NCBI GenBank assembly: GCA_002483135.1
Contig: DLHI01000035.1
Span: forward strand, 1-45,559
DNA from: Hyphomonadaceae bacterium UBA7672
GTDB taxonomy: Bacteria; Pseudomonadota; Alphaproteobacteria; Caulobacterales; Hyphomonadaceae
Direction of reading: 5' to 3'
DNA length: 45,559 nucleotides
In this document: positions 25,132-34,299 of the stretch, piece after piece
Layout: each line of letters begins with the position of its first letter
How positions within the stretch are numbered: the first letter of the stretch is position 1
Notes under the pieces: model-generated
What the model saw: the letters and a program-made list of their open reading frames with translations, nothing else
Told to the model about the DNA's origin: nothing
Databases searched by the model: none
Position numbers and translations under genes: made by a program

Positions 25132-26373
25132 GTGATCAAGGCCGAACTCTCCGACGACCCAGCAGACGCGGATCGTCCGCAGACCGCGCGCTACGCGCAG
25201 AAGCGCGAGCAGATCATCCAGACGGCGGCGCGTCTGTTCAACACGCTGGGCGTGCGCGGCGCTACGCTCGATGATATCGCCAGCGATGTGGGGATGAACC
25301 TCACCAGCATCCGCCACTATTTCCGGCGCAAGGAAGACATTGTCTCCGCCGCCTTTCAGGACTCCATTGCCGCTCACGCTGAAAGGTTCGAGCGCGCCCG
25401 CGAGGGTGGTGACCGCGAGGCCAGGGTGCGCCGGCTGGTGCACGAATACTTCGACATGCGCCGTTCGATCCGCGCGGGCGAGAGTCCGGAGGTGATGATC
25501 TTCGGCGATATACGATCGCTGAACGCACAGCATGCCGCCGAAGTCTGGCCCCGCTATATCGATCTGTTCCGGACTGTACGCTCAATCCTGAAATCGCCAG
25601 CTGCAGACAACGAAGACCGCCTCGTCCTAAGCGCCCGCACGCATTTCGTGATGTCGCAACTGATCCGCTCGGTGTTCTGGCTTCCGGCCTATCCAGCTGA
25701 ATCTGTGGACCGCGTCGAGCGCATGTTCACGGACATCCTGTTCAACGGCCTGGCCGCCCCGGGACAGGTGTTGCGCGATGCGCCCCCGGAGGAGCCTCAG
25801 GAGCAGCCGCGCCAGACCGCATGGGAAGGTTTCCTCCTCGCCGCCACGCGGTTGATCAACGAGCAGGGTTATCGCGGCGCATCGGTCGAGCGCATTGCGG
25901 CCGAACTGAACCGCACCAAGGGCGCCTTCTACCATCACGTCGAGGGCAAGGGCGATCTGGTGGTGGCCTGCTTCAACCGCACGCTCGGCCTGCTGCAGAA
26001 CGCCCAGAACCATGCGGTTGCCTCAGAAACGACCGGTCTTGCCCAGGCCTATGCGGCCGTCTCCACGCTGGTCCGCCGCCAGCAGACGCCGGCTGGCCCG
26101 CTTCTGCGCAACTCCGCGCTGATGTCGGTCGACATGGCCCAGCGTGAACCGATGCAGCGGCAGATGGCGCAGGTGATCACCCGCTTTGCCGACATGGCGA
26201 CCGATGCTCAGCTCGATGGCTCGGGCCGCCTCTGCGATGCGCGCATCGCGGGCGAGATGCTGATGGTCACAGTCAGCTCGGCCGCCCAGCTCAAGGGCTG
26301 GGCAGACGGCAGCAACGCCGAAAACGCCGTCGACCTCTATGTCAGGCCGATGTTCCACGGCCTGTTCGCGTGA
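25132..26373 (+). CDS. Regulator with two TetR-type DNA-binding domains in one chain
   Basis: The product is 413 residues from GTG 25132 (GGAGG 12 bases upstream). Two TetR N-terminal helix-turn-helix domains are present: about 24-75 (TLDDIASDVGMNLTSIRHYF) and about 231-281 (SVERIAAELNRTKGAFYHHV). Each is followed by its own helical ligand-binding-like region. A normal TetR protein is about 200 residues, so this is an in-frame fusion of two units. One chain could occupy a site that usually needs a dimer. Targets are unknown. It converges with the LOG gene (7 bp between stops). Confidence 0.88.
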   Translation: MIKAELSDDPADADRPQTARYAQKREQIIQTAARLFNTLGVRGATLDDIASDVGMNLTSIRHYFRRKEDIVSAAFQDSIAAHAERFERAREGGDREARVRRLVHEYFDMRRSIRAGESPEVMIFGDIRSLNAQHAAEVWPRYIDLFRTVRSILKSPAADNEDRLVLSARTHFVMSQLIRSVFWLPAYPAESVDRVERMFTDILFNGLAAPGQVLRDAPPEEPQEQPRQTAWEGFLLAATRLINEQGYRGASVERIAAELNRTKGAFYHHVEGKGDLVVACFNRTLGLLQNAQNHAVASETTGLAQAYAAVSTLVRRQQTPAGPLLRNSALMSVDMAQREPMQRQMAQVITRFADMATDAQLDGSGRLCDARIAGEMLMVTVSSAAQLKGWADGSNAENAVDLYVRPMFHGLFA

Positions 26374-26380
26374 GGCCGTG

Positions 26381-27250
26381 TCAGGTGGTGTGCTGCTCCT
26401 GCAGCCAGCGGGTCAGCACGCCGCCAGCCACACACTGCTGCCACGCCTGCTCGGGCGTTTCGGCATAGGTGAACAGCGTCTCGTCCACCTTGGAGATGAC
26501 CCCATGTTTTACCAGCGCCTGGAAGTTGACGACTTCCTCCCAGAAGGCCTGGTCGTAGAGCACGATCGGGATCGGGGGTGACTTGCCCGTCTGGCGCAGA
26601 GCCAGGATTTCGAACAGTTCGTCGAAGGTGCCTACGCCGCCGGGAAAAACCACGAGCGCATTGGCGCGCATCGCAAAGTGCATCTTGCGCATCGCGAAAT
26701 AGTGGAAGCGCAGCGTCAGGTCTGGAGTCGAGAATGCGTTGGGCTCCTGCTCCATCGGCAGGGTGATGTTGTAGCCGATGGACGGCGCGCCCACGTCGTG
26801 CGCGCCGCGGTTCGCCGCTTCCATGATGCCCGGACCGCCGCCAGTCGCGATCACGTTGTCGCGCGGATGGTTGTTGCGCAGCTTGGCGCCGCCTTTCTCG
26901 GAGACGATCTGCGCAAACCTGCGCGCGTCATTGTACCAGCGGCGATGATCGTCGGGCCCCTTCTCGCTGAACCGCGCCGAACCGAACACCACGATGGTGG
27001 AGCGCACGCCCCAGCGATCCAGCGCCTCCTCGGCCTTGTTGTACTCCAGCATGAATCGCAGGCCGCGCTGTGAGTCGCTGAGTATGTAGTCCTGGTCGAG
27101 CGCCGCCAGCCGGTAGGTGGGCGAGGCCATCTGCGGCGCGTTCGCCCCCTTGCCGCCAGCCAACTTGGGAATGTCGGCCTTGGTCAGTGTCCCGGCGATG
27201 TTCGCCGGTTTGGCGGTGGTTTTGGAGGGTTTTGTAGTCTTGCGGGCCAT
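26381..27250 (-). CDS. LOG-family nucleotide 5'-monophosphate phosphoribohydrolase
   Basis: The product is 289 residues. The family signatures are GGGPGIMEAANRGA (137-150) and PGGVGTFDELFE (203-214, with the conserved Glu211). LOG-family enzymes remove the base from nucleoside monophosphates. Plant and bacterial LOG proteins act on cytokinin ribotides, and E. coli PpnN acts on purine and pyrimidine nucleotides. This protein is longer than simple LOG proteins, with a basic Lys/Thr-rich N-terminus of ~30 residues (KTTKPSKTTAKPA). It lies 87 bp downstream of a lipoprotein gene and close to a cytosine deaminase gene in the same direction. Confidence 0.85.
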   Translation of the reverse strand: MARKTTKPSKTTAKPANIAGTLTKADIPKLAGGKGANAPQMASPTYRLAALDQDYILSDSQRGLRFMLEYNKAEEALDRWGVRSTIVVFGSARFSEKGPDDHRRWYNDARRFAQIVSEKGGAKLRNNHPRDNVIATGGGPGIMEAANRGAHDVGAPSIGYNITLPMEQEPNAFSTPDLTLRFHYFAMRKMHFAMRANALVVFPGGVGTFDELFEILALRQTGKSPPIPIVLYDQAFWEEVVNFQALVKHGVISKVDETLFTYAETPEQAWQQCVAGGVLTRWLQEQHTT

Positions 27251-27337
27251 CGGCGTCTCATCTGAAGGGGAGACTGTTTAGCCAAGACTGGTAAAGGAAG
27301 CGACCCGAAAAAGCGGCGAATTGAGTTCCAGGCGGCC

Positions 27338-28297
27338 TCAACCTGCCGCAGGGACGCTCCTGCCAAATGGCCCCAGCGCCTTTACCCGCTCGATCCGCTG
27401 CTCGATTTCCTCGGCCGGGCGAACACCGTTCGAGCACCGGGACGTGATGTTCGCGTCGATATAGCTCTGCGGATCGGCCAGGGTTTCTTCGATGATGCGC
27501 AGGAATTCCGGATCGCCCTTCCGGGTTCCGAGGTCGTAATTGTCGGTCGGGCCGATGGGCGAGAGCTCCAGTTCTCGCGCACCCGCAGGCGTCACGCATT
27601 GCGCCAGGTCCAGCTGCCGCTTCACCGCATAAAGCGACCAGAGTCGCATCGCACGGTCACGCGATGCATCGGTCTTCATCTCGCGATACTGCTCGGACGC
27701 TTCCCAGAGGCAGGACCCGGACTCGTGGTGGCGATTGTTCCAGATACGCTCCAGCGCGGCGGCATCGGTTGCATCGGCCGGCGCAGGCAAGGTCCCGTAG
27801 GCCTTGGTGCAGGGGTTGGTGTAGTCCTTGCGCCCCACATAGCGGCCATCGTGGATCACGAGCCTGTCCAGCCATACGCGCGAGAGCTGCTCGGGCGTCG
27901 CCAGGGGCGGCAGCTGGACTTCGCCGCCGCCGCCGTCGCCGGTCTGCGGGCAACCGAGATTGCAGGTGGCCATCAAGACGCCGGTGACGACCGCGACCGT
28001 CGGCACGCCGACTGTCCACATCAGCAGGCTGCTGCCAAGGTCGGCCGTCGCCTGAACATATTCGATGGAGACAATCTCGGCCTTGCGGGCGCATCCGTTT
28101 TCACTGCACACCGCGTCGCCAAAATCGCGCGGCGGCCGCATCTCCAGCGTGCTGCCATCGGCCAGCGTCAGCGTCGCATACTCGCGCTTGGCGATATCCG
28201 CCACCGTGCGCGGCGTCGCCTTCACGGTCACATTCTTGTAGTTGCTGATGCACCCGGTCGAGAGCAGGGTGGCAAGGATCGCCAGTGTCAGTCTCAT
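27338..28297 (-). CDS. Lipoprotein of unknown function between deaminase and LOG genes
   Basis: The product is 319 residues from ATG 28297; an upstream ATG at 28318 is in frame but would put seven residues before the signal. The signal MRLTLAILATLLSTGC ends in a lipobox. Further on is a second hydrophobic stretch (LGSSLLMWTVGVPTVAVVTGVLMA), which may be a membrane helix, and a Cys-rich piece (ATCNLGCPQTG). No family is recognised. It starts 30 bp after the deaminase gene and is probably in the polA transcript. Confidence 0.72.
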   Translation of the reverse strand: MRLTLAILATLLSTGCISNYKNVTVKATPRTVADIAKREYATLTLADGSTLEMRPPRDFGDAVCSENGCARKAEIVSIEYVQATADLGSSLLMWTVGVPTVAVVTGVLMATCNLGCPQTGDGGGGEVQLPPLATPEQLSRVWLDRLVIHDGRYVGRKDYTNPCTKAYGTLPAPADATDAAALERIWNNRHHESGSCLWEASEQYREMKTDASRDRAMRLWSLYAVKRQLDLAQCVTPAGARELELSPIGPTDNYDLGTRKGDPEFLRIIEETLADPQSYIDANITSRCSNGVRPAEEIEQRIERVKALGPFGRSVPAAG

Positions 28298-28327
28298 GCC
28301 TGTGGTCCCCGCTCGCACGAGCGCAGT

Positions 28328-28780
28328 CTATTCCATGATGTCTTCGTTCCACAACGCGGGGTTTGCCGCAATGAATGTGCGCATCTGGTCGATTGACGGC
28401 GCATGCGCTGCGTCAATGACCTCGATGCCGTGGCTGCGCAGGAAGGCTTCGTTGCCGCCGAAATTGATCGTGTCGTTGATCACCACACGCGGAATCTTGA
28501 ACTGCACGATGGTGCCCGCGCACATCATGCAGGGAGACAGCGAGGTGTAGAGTGTCGTGTTCCGATAAGTCAGCTGCCGCCCCGCCTTGCGCAGGCAATC
28601 CATCTCACCATGCGCAATGGGATCGCCCTGCTGCACGCGCTGATTGTGGCCAGAGGCAATCAGCGTCGCCCCCCGCGCCAGCGCCGAGCCGATCGGAAGC
28701 CCGCCCTGCTCAAGCGACCGCTTCGCCTCCTCGAAGGACAGCTCGATGAAGCCAAGATCAGTGGGGGAGAGGGGCATCAA
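28328..28780 (-). CDS. Cytosine-deaminase-like nucleoside deaminase (fungal FCY1 type)
   Basis: The product is 150 residues. The zinc site of the CDA superfamily is complete: His57 and catalytic Glu59 (IAHGEMDCL), Cys84 and Cys87 (SPCMMCAG). It resembles yeast cytosine deaminase rather than bacterial TadA or GuaD: EEAKRSLEQGGLPIG, GHNQRVQQGDPIAHGE, TTLYTSLSPCMMC, IPRVVINDTINFGG and a C-terminus with FIAANPALWNEDIME (Trp144 and Asp147 match yeast Trp152 and Asp155, which close over cytosine). Predicted reaction: cytosine to uracil plus ammonia. Its ATG overlaps the polA stop by 4 bp, so the two are coupled. Confidence 0.85.
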   Translation of the reverse strand: MMPLSPTDLGFIELSFEEAKRSLEQGGLPIGSALARGATLIASGHNQRVQQGDPIAHGEMDCLRKAGRQLTYRNTTLYTSLSPCMMCAGTIVQFKIPRVVINDTINFGGNEAFLRSHGIEVIDAAHAPSIDQMRTFIAANPALWNEDIME

Positions 28781-31689
28781 TGCGCCTCGGCCCAGCTCTT
28801 CGCGAACTTCGCTTCCACCACCAGCGGGACTTTCATCTCGACGGCGGGCAGGGGCGCGCGGGACATTACGGTTGAGGCGAGTTCAGCCAGCTTCTTGGCT
28901 TCCTTCTCCGGGCACTCGAACACCAGTTCGTCGTGAACCTGCAGCAGCATCTTCGCTTTCAGTCCTGCATCGGCCAGTGCTTGCGGCATGCGGATCATCG
29001 CGCGCTTGATGATGTCGGCGGCTGATCCCTGCAGCGGCGCGTTGATCGCCTGACGCTCGCCGAATGAGCGCTCGGCGCCGTTGGGCGACTTGATCTGCGG
29101 CAGCCATACCTTCCGTCCGAAGATTGTCTCCACATAGCCATGCTCGCGGCCGAAGGCGCGGTACTGCTCCATATAGTCCTGGATGCCGGGGAATTTCTGG
29201 AAGTACTTCTTGATGTAGGCGGCGGCCTCTTCGCGCGGGATGGACAACTGCCGCGCAAGACCAAATCCCGAGATGCCGTAGATGATGCCGAAATTGATCG
29301 CCTTGGCGTTGCGGCGGATCATCGGGTCCATGCCCTTTACCGGCACGCCGAACATCTCGCTCGCCGTCATCGCGTGAATGTCGATGCCGTCATGGAACGC
29401 CTGCCGCAGGCTGGGAATGTCGGCGACATGCGCCAGCAGCCGCAGTTCGATCTGCGAATAGTCGGCCGAGAGCAGGACATTCCCAGGCGCCGCGATGAAC
29501 GCTTCGCGGATCTTGCGGCCTTCCTCCGTCCGGATCGGAATGTTCTGAAGATTGGGGTCGGTCGAGGCGAGGCGTCCCGTCTGCGCGCCCGCCAGCGAGT
29601 ATGAGGTGTGGACGCGCCCCGTATTCCTGTCGATCGCCTCGCTCAACGTCTCCGTATAGGTCGAACGTAACTTCGACAGCATGCGCCAGTCGAGCAGGAC
29701 TTTCGGTAATTCGTGCCCATACGCCGCAAGGTCTTCCAGCGCATCTGCGCCCGTCGCCCACGCGCCGGTCTTGGTGCGCTTGGCGCCGACGACATCCGCC
29801 AGCTTCATCTCATCGAACAGGATTTCGCCCACCTGCTTCGGACTACCCAGGTTGAACGACCGCCCGGCCAGCTTGTGGGCCTCGTCCTCCAGGGCCGCCA
29901 TTCGCTGCGCAAACTCTCCCGACAGACGCGACAAGCGCTCGCGATCCACCAGGACGCCCGCGCGCTCCATGTCCGAAACGACGTGGATCAAAGGCCGGTC
30001 CATCGTCTCGTACACTGTGGAAACGCCCTCGTTCGACAAGCGCGGCTTCAATCGCTCCCACAAGCGAAACGTCACATCCGCGTCCTCGGCCGCATAGCGT
30101 GTCGCCTTGTCGACGGCTACCTGGTCGAACGTGATCTGCGATTTGCCCGTGCCGATCAGTTCCTTGATCGGAACCGGCTTGTGCCCCAGGTGCAGTTCCG
30201 ACAACTCGTCCATGCCATGATTGTGCTGTCCGGCCTCCAGCACGAACGACATCAGCATCGTGTCGTCGATTGGCGACATCTCGATGCCAACACCGCGGAA
30301 GATGGAAATGTCGTACTTGATGTTCTGACCGATCTTGAGAACCGAAGGGTCCTCCAGCAGCGGCTTGAGCAGGTCGGTGGCCAAGCTCATCTCGATCTGC
30401 ACGGGACGCTCTTCCGAGAGGAGGTCAGTCTTCTTCGAGCCATGGGCCAGCGGAATGTAGCAGGCCTTGCCCGCATCCAGCGCCATGGAAACGCCAACCA
30501 GAGACGCGCCGACGGGATTGAGTCCGTCGGTTTCGGTGTCGATCGCCACAAAGCCCTGGCGCCGCGCGCTCACAATCCATTCTGCAAGTCGCTCAACCGT
30601 GGTCACTGTCTCGTAGTTGTCGAGGTCAAAGGGCACATTATCGATCGCCACCGGGACGAAGCTCTCGCCGGGAGAGCCATTGCCTGCGGCCGTCGCGGTG
30701 GGCTTGGCGCCGCCTTTGCCTTTCTCCGCCGCCAGCGCATTCGCCAGAGCCGCCCCGCCAGCCGACGACGAAGGCGCGGGCGCGCCTTCAACGCTCAGCG
30801 TCTGCGACACGCGCGTGGTCAGCGTCCGGAATTCCATCTCCTGCAGGAAAGCGAGCAGGGGTCCCGGCGCCGGATCGGACACGCCCAGCTCTTCAAGCGG
30901 TATCTCGACCGGAACATCGTCCTTCAACGTCACCAGCACTTTCGAGAGACGCGCTTTCTCCGCATGCTCCATCAGCGACTCGCGGCGCTTGGGCTGCTTG
31001 ATCTCGCTGGCGCGGGCCAGCAGCGTTTCAAGATCGCCATACTCCTGGATCAACAACGCCGCCGTCTTGATCCCGATGCCCGGCACGCCCGGCACGTTGT
31101 CGACGCTGTCGCCACACAGTGCCTGAACGTCGATCACCTTGTCGGGCGTCACGCCGAATTTCTCGAAAACCTCCGGCGCGCAGATCCTGCGGTCCTTCAC
31201 GGTATCCAGCATACAGATCTGGTCGTTGATCAGTTGCATCAGATCCTTGTCCGCCGACACGATCGAGACCCGCGCACCCTTTGCGGCCGCCTGGCGTGAA
31301 TAGGTGGCGATCAAGTCGTCAGCCTCGAATCCCTTCATCTCCAGCGCGGGCTGGCCGAAAGCAATGGCCGCTTTACGCACGAGCGGAAATTGCGGGATCA
31401 GGTCTTCAGGCGGCGGCGGGCGTTGCGCCTTGTACTGATCATAAAGTGCGTTGCGGAACGTGATCGCGCCCGCATCGAAAATGCATGCGAAATGCGTCGG
31501 CTGGTCGCCGGCCTTGAGATCTTCGAGGACCTTCCACAACATGTTGCAGAAGCCCGAAACAGCGCCCACCGGGAGGCCATCCGACTTCCGCGTCAACTGG
31601 GGCAGGGCGTGATAGGCGCGGAAGATGAATCCCGACGCATCTATCAGATAGACATGGCTTGAAGCGTCTACGGGGCGCTGCACCGGCAT
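28777..31689 (-). CDS. polA: DNA polymerase I
   Basis: The product is 970 residues from ATG 31689, which has AGGAG upstream; the 15-codon extension upstream lacks support. Three domains are intact. The 5'-3' exonuclease spans about 1-290 (YLIDASGFIFRAYHALP). The 3'-5' exonuclease begins near 350 with DTETDG (Asp384, Glu386) and continues with IKYDISIF and RYAAEDADVT, so proofreading residues are kept. The polymerase has motif A SADYSQIELRLLAH, motif B RRNAKAINFGIIYGISGFG and motif C LLQVHDELVFE (His919, Asp920). It is the first gene of a leftward unit with the deaminase gene. Confidence 0.97.
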   Translation of the reverse strand: MPVQRPVDASSHVYLIDASGFIFRAYHALPQLTRKSDGLPVGAVSGFCNMLWKVLEDLKAGDQPTHFACIFDAGAITFRNALYDQYKAQRPPPPEDLIPQFPLVRKAAIAFGQPALEMKGFEADDLIATYSRQAAAKGARVSIVSADKDLMQLINDQICMLDTVKDRRICAPEVFEKFGVTPDKVIDVQALCGDSVDNVPGVPGIGIKTAALLIQEYGDLETLLARASEIKQPKRRESLMEHAEKARLSKVLVTLKDDVPVEIPLEELGVSDPAPGPLLAFLQEMEFRTLTTRVSQTLSVEGAPAPSSSAGGAALANALAAEKGKGGAKPTATAAGNGSPGESFVPVAIDNVPFDLDNYETVTTVERLAEWIVSARRQGFVAIDTETDGLNPVGASLVGVSMALDAGKACYIPLAHGSKKTDLLSEERPVQIEMSLATDLLKPLLEDPSVLKIGQNIKYDISIFRGVGIEMSPIDDTMLMSFVLEAGQHNHGMDELSELHLGHKPVPIKELIGTGKSQITFDQVAVDKATRYAAEDADVTFRLWERLKPRLSNEGVSTVYETMDRPLIHVVSDMERAGVLVDRERLSRLSGEFAQRMAALEDEAHKLAGRSFNLGSPKQVGEILFDEMKLADVVGAKRTKTGAWATGADALEDLAAYGHELPKVLLDWRMLSKLRSTYTETLSEAIDRNTGRVHTSYSLAGAQTGRLASTDPNLQNIPIRTEEGRKIREAFIAAPGNVLLSADYSQIELRLLAHVADIPSLRQAFHDGIDIHAMTASEMFGVPVKGMDPMIRRNAKAINFGIIYGISGFGLARQLSIPREEAAAYIKKYFQKFPGIQDYMEQYRAFGREHGYVETIFGRKVWLPQIKSPNGAERSFGERQAINAPLQGSAADIIKRAMIRMPQALADAGLKAKMLLQVHDELVFECPEKEAKKLAELASTVMSRAPLPAVEMKVPLVVEAKFAKSWAEAH

Positions 31690-31883
31690 TCTTCGTATCT
31701 CCTGTCGCCTCCGCCCTAGCAGGCCGGCGAGCATCCTTCCACATCAGCGAGTTATTCGGGCTGCCGCGTGGTTGTTTACGCCCTTTAACCCCGGGGGCTG
31801 GAGCTTGTCTCTCCGCTGCTCCACCGGAATTTAATCAATCCCTGCGATGAAGGGTTGAATTTTGTTGTCGCGGGGACTGGCAA

Positions 31884-34085
31884 ATGGACTCGGCCCGAAC
31901 CGTTGCGCCGCTTGCGCACGTGGAACTGGACGCCCGGGGCGCACCTCCGCGCTTTGCCATGGCGTACATCCGCAACCGCACCACCGGCTTCGGCGTGATC
32001 CTCGCAGTCTGCAACGGTCTTGCGCTAAACCACTGGTTTGGCTGGGCGCTGGCCGCGGTCTGGGCCGTGCTCGCCTGTGGCCTTCTCGTGGCTACCGTTA
32101 TCCTCGGCATCCGCAGCGGAATGGGCGATACCTCTCGCCAGAAACTCTATGCCGGGCTGCACATAGCGCTCGTCGCGCACTGGATGATCAGCGCGAGCGC
32201 CCTGTGGACCACCATGGACCCGGCTGCCTGGGTCATCGCGCTGATGACGTGCAGCTCCTGGGTCCTGCACGTGGTGTTCATGACGCGTGGCCAGGCGCAC
32301 ATCATGACTCCGGGTCTTGTGGTTTGCGCCGTGCCTCTGCTCGCCTTCATGCTGCATTCGTCGTGGACGCAGCTGCCTGCCGAGGTCGCCATCGCCGCCA
32401 GCATCTCGGCCGTCTTCATGATCGCCAGCATCGCGGAGTCAGCGCGATTCTCGCTGAACAACTATCGCACTATCCGCAAGGCCCTTGCAGAGGCCGACGC
32501 TACGAAGAAGCGTTTGGAGTTCGCGATCCAGGGCGCCGGCGACGGCTTCTTCGAGGTCGACTTCGATACGATGGTCGCTACGGTGAACGCGCCTCTGGCG
32601 AAGATCATCGGTGCGGATACGGATGATAGCCACACGGCCGGGCTCGATAACTTCCATCAGACTGTTCACCCCGACGACCGCGACCTCGTGTTTGGGTCCA
32701 TCGAAACGGCGCGCGAAGGCGCGATCGACAGCTGGAAGCAGGAACTGCGCGTTCGCTTCGCCTCGGGCGAATACCGCTGGATGCAGCTGCGCGCCCAGGT
32801 TCTGGAAGCCAACGAGCTGCATGGCCGCAAGCTGATCGGCACGGTCGTCGATCTCACGGCCTGGAAGACGATCGAGAGCGAGCTGCGCAAGGCCAAGGAG
32901 TCCGCCGAAGCCTCATCCAATGCCAAGTCGCAATTCCTCGCCAACATGAGCCACGAAATCCGCACGCCGCTCAACGGCGTTCTAGGCATGGCTCAGGCGC
33001 TCGAAGGCGACGGGCTCAACCCCGATCAGAAGGAAAAGGTCGGCGTCATCCTCGATTCCGGCAAGTCGCTGATGGCGCTGCTGAACGACGTGCTCGACCT
33101 GACGAAGATCGAAGCCGGCAAGCTGGAGATTTCCTGCGTCCCGGGCGACTTCCTGCACACGATGAAGCGCACCCGGCAGCTGTTTCAGGCGACGGCCCAG
33201 GAGAAGGGGCTCGATCTCTTCGTGCGCTACGACTCCAATTTCCCCCAACGCCTCAGCTACGATCCCACGCGCGTGCGCCAGTGCGTGTCCAACCTGCTGT
33301 CCAACGCCATCAAGTTCACGGGTCAGGGCCGCGTCGAAGTCGCCATCTCCGCCAAGGCCCAGGGCGATGGCAAATACATGATCGTGGTCGATGTCTCGGA
33401 TACCGGGATAGGCATGGACCCCGAAACGATCGGCCGCCTGTTCAGCGTGTTCACGCAGGCTGATGGCGCCACCACGCGCAAGTTCGGTGGTTCCGGGCTT
33501 GGCCTGGCCATCTCGCGCCAGCTTGCTCGCATGATGGGCGGCGACATCACCGTGACTTCCGAGGAAGGTCGCGGCTCCACCTTCCGCCTGACCTTCCACG
33601 CGATGGAGGCAAAGCCCGAAGCGCCGTCGAAGGCCGAGCAGGCCAAGGCCACGGATTCGGCCAAGCGCAGCCTGCGCGGTCTGCGGGTGCTTCTCACCGA
33701 CGACAACGCGATCAACCGTCAGGTCATCAGGCTGTTCCTCGCGCCCCAAGGCTGCGACATCGTCGAAGCGACCAACGGCAAGGAAGCGCTCGACAAGATC
33801 GCCCAGGGCGACTTCGATATCGTGCTGCTCGACGTGCACATGCCGGTCATGGACGGCAAGGAAGCGATCCAGCGCCTGCGCGCCAACCCGCGCTGGGCCA
33901 GCCTTCCGGTCATTGCCCTCACCGCCGATGCCATGAGTGGGGATCGCGAAAAATATCTCGCTCTTGGCATGACCGACTATGTCTCCAAGCCGGTGGACCA
34001 GCGCGAACTCATCGCCCGGATGTACAAGGTCATGGGCCTCGAGGCTCCCGTCCAGGCCGCTTCATCGGTCGCCCGGATCGGCTGA
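31884..34085 (+). CDS. Hybrid sensor histidine kinase with membrane input domain
   Basis: The product is 733 residues. Five or six hydrophobic segments lie between about 35 and 185, so the input domain is membrane-embedded. They are followed by a PAS domain (about 205-330), a dimerisation/phosphoacceptor domain with His357 (FLANMSHEIRTPLNGVLGM) and a HATPase with N box SNLLSNAIKFTGQG, G1 DVSDTGIGMD and G2 GGSGLGLAISRQLA. The C-terminal receiver (about 600-720) carries Asp650 (VLLDVHMPVMDG). The receiver is internal to the kinase, so phosphate is likely passed on to a phosphotransfer protein. The stimulus is unknown; neither neighbour is an obvious response regulator. Confidence 0.92.
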   Translation: MDSARTVAPLAHVELDARGAPPRFAMAYIRNRTTGFGVILAVCNGLALNHWFGWALAAVWAVLACGLLVATVILGIRSGMGDTSRQKLYAGLHIALVAHWMISASALWTTMDPAAWVIALMTCSSWVLHVVFMTRGQAHIMTPGLVVCAVPLLAFMLHSSWTQLPAEVAIAASISAVFMIASIAESARFSLNNYRTIRKALAEADATKKRLEFAIQGAGDGFFEVDFDTMVATVNAPLAKIIGADTDDSHTAGLDNFHQTVHPDDRDLVFGSIETAREGAIDSWKQELRVRFASGEYRWMQLRAQVLEANELHGRKLIGTVVDLTAWKTIESELRKAKESAEASSNAKSQFLANMSHEIRTPLNGVLGMAQALEGDGLNPDQKEKVGVILDSGKSLMALLNDVLDLTKIEAGKLEISCVPGDFLHTMKRTRQLFQATAQEKGLDLFVRYDSNFPQRLSYDPTRVRQCVSNLLSNAIKFTGQGRVEVAISAKAQGDGKYMIVVDVSDTGIGMDPETIGRLFSVFTQADGATTRKFGGSGLGLAISRQLARMMGGDITVTSEEGRGSTFRLTFHAMEAKPEAPSKAEQAKATDSAKRSLRGLRVLLTDDNAINRQVIRLFLAPQGCDIVEATNGKEALDKIAQGDFDIVLLDVHMPVMDGKEAIQRLRANPRWASLPVIALTADAMSGDREKYLALGMTDYVSKPVDQRELIARMYKVMGLEAPVQAASSVARIG

Positions 34086-34299
34086 TCGGTACGCGCGCCG
34101 GTCGGCCCCGCCCGCAACACACGCATGTGACGGCGTCCAGCGGCAGCGCGCCAGCCATCATTGTTCCGCATTTTGGGGTGAAAGCTCCAGTTTCCCGGGC
34201 CGCGGTCATGTGCGCCTCGCCTTGCGGCGCGGCGGCTTTAGCGCCAGTGTCGGGGGTAATTCCAGCCCCAGCGGGCTGTAGACGAGGAGCCGTGTACGT

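Noticed and set aside
29713..31299. Large rightward open frame opposite polA
   Set aside because: It is antisense to intact polA domains and encodes Arg/His/Gln-rich sequence without any domain signature.
31690..31883. CtrA-type site (TTAA-N7-TTAA) before the hybrid kinase gene
   Set aside because: TTAA half-sites occur (for example near 31785 and 31831), but not with 7-bp spacing, so there is no support for the motif.
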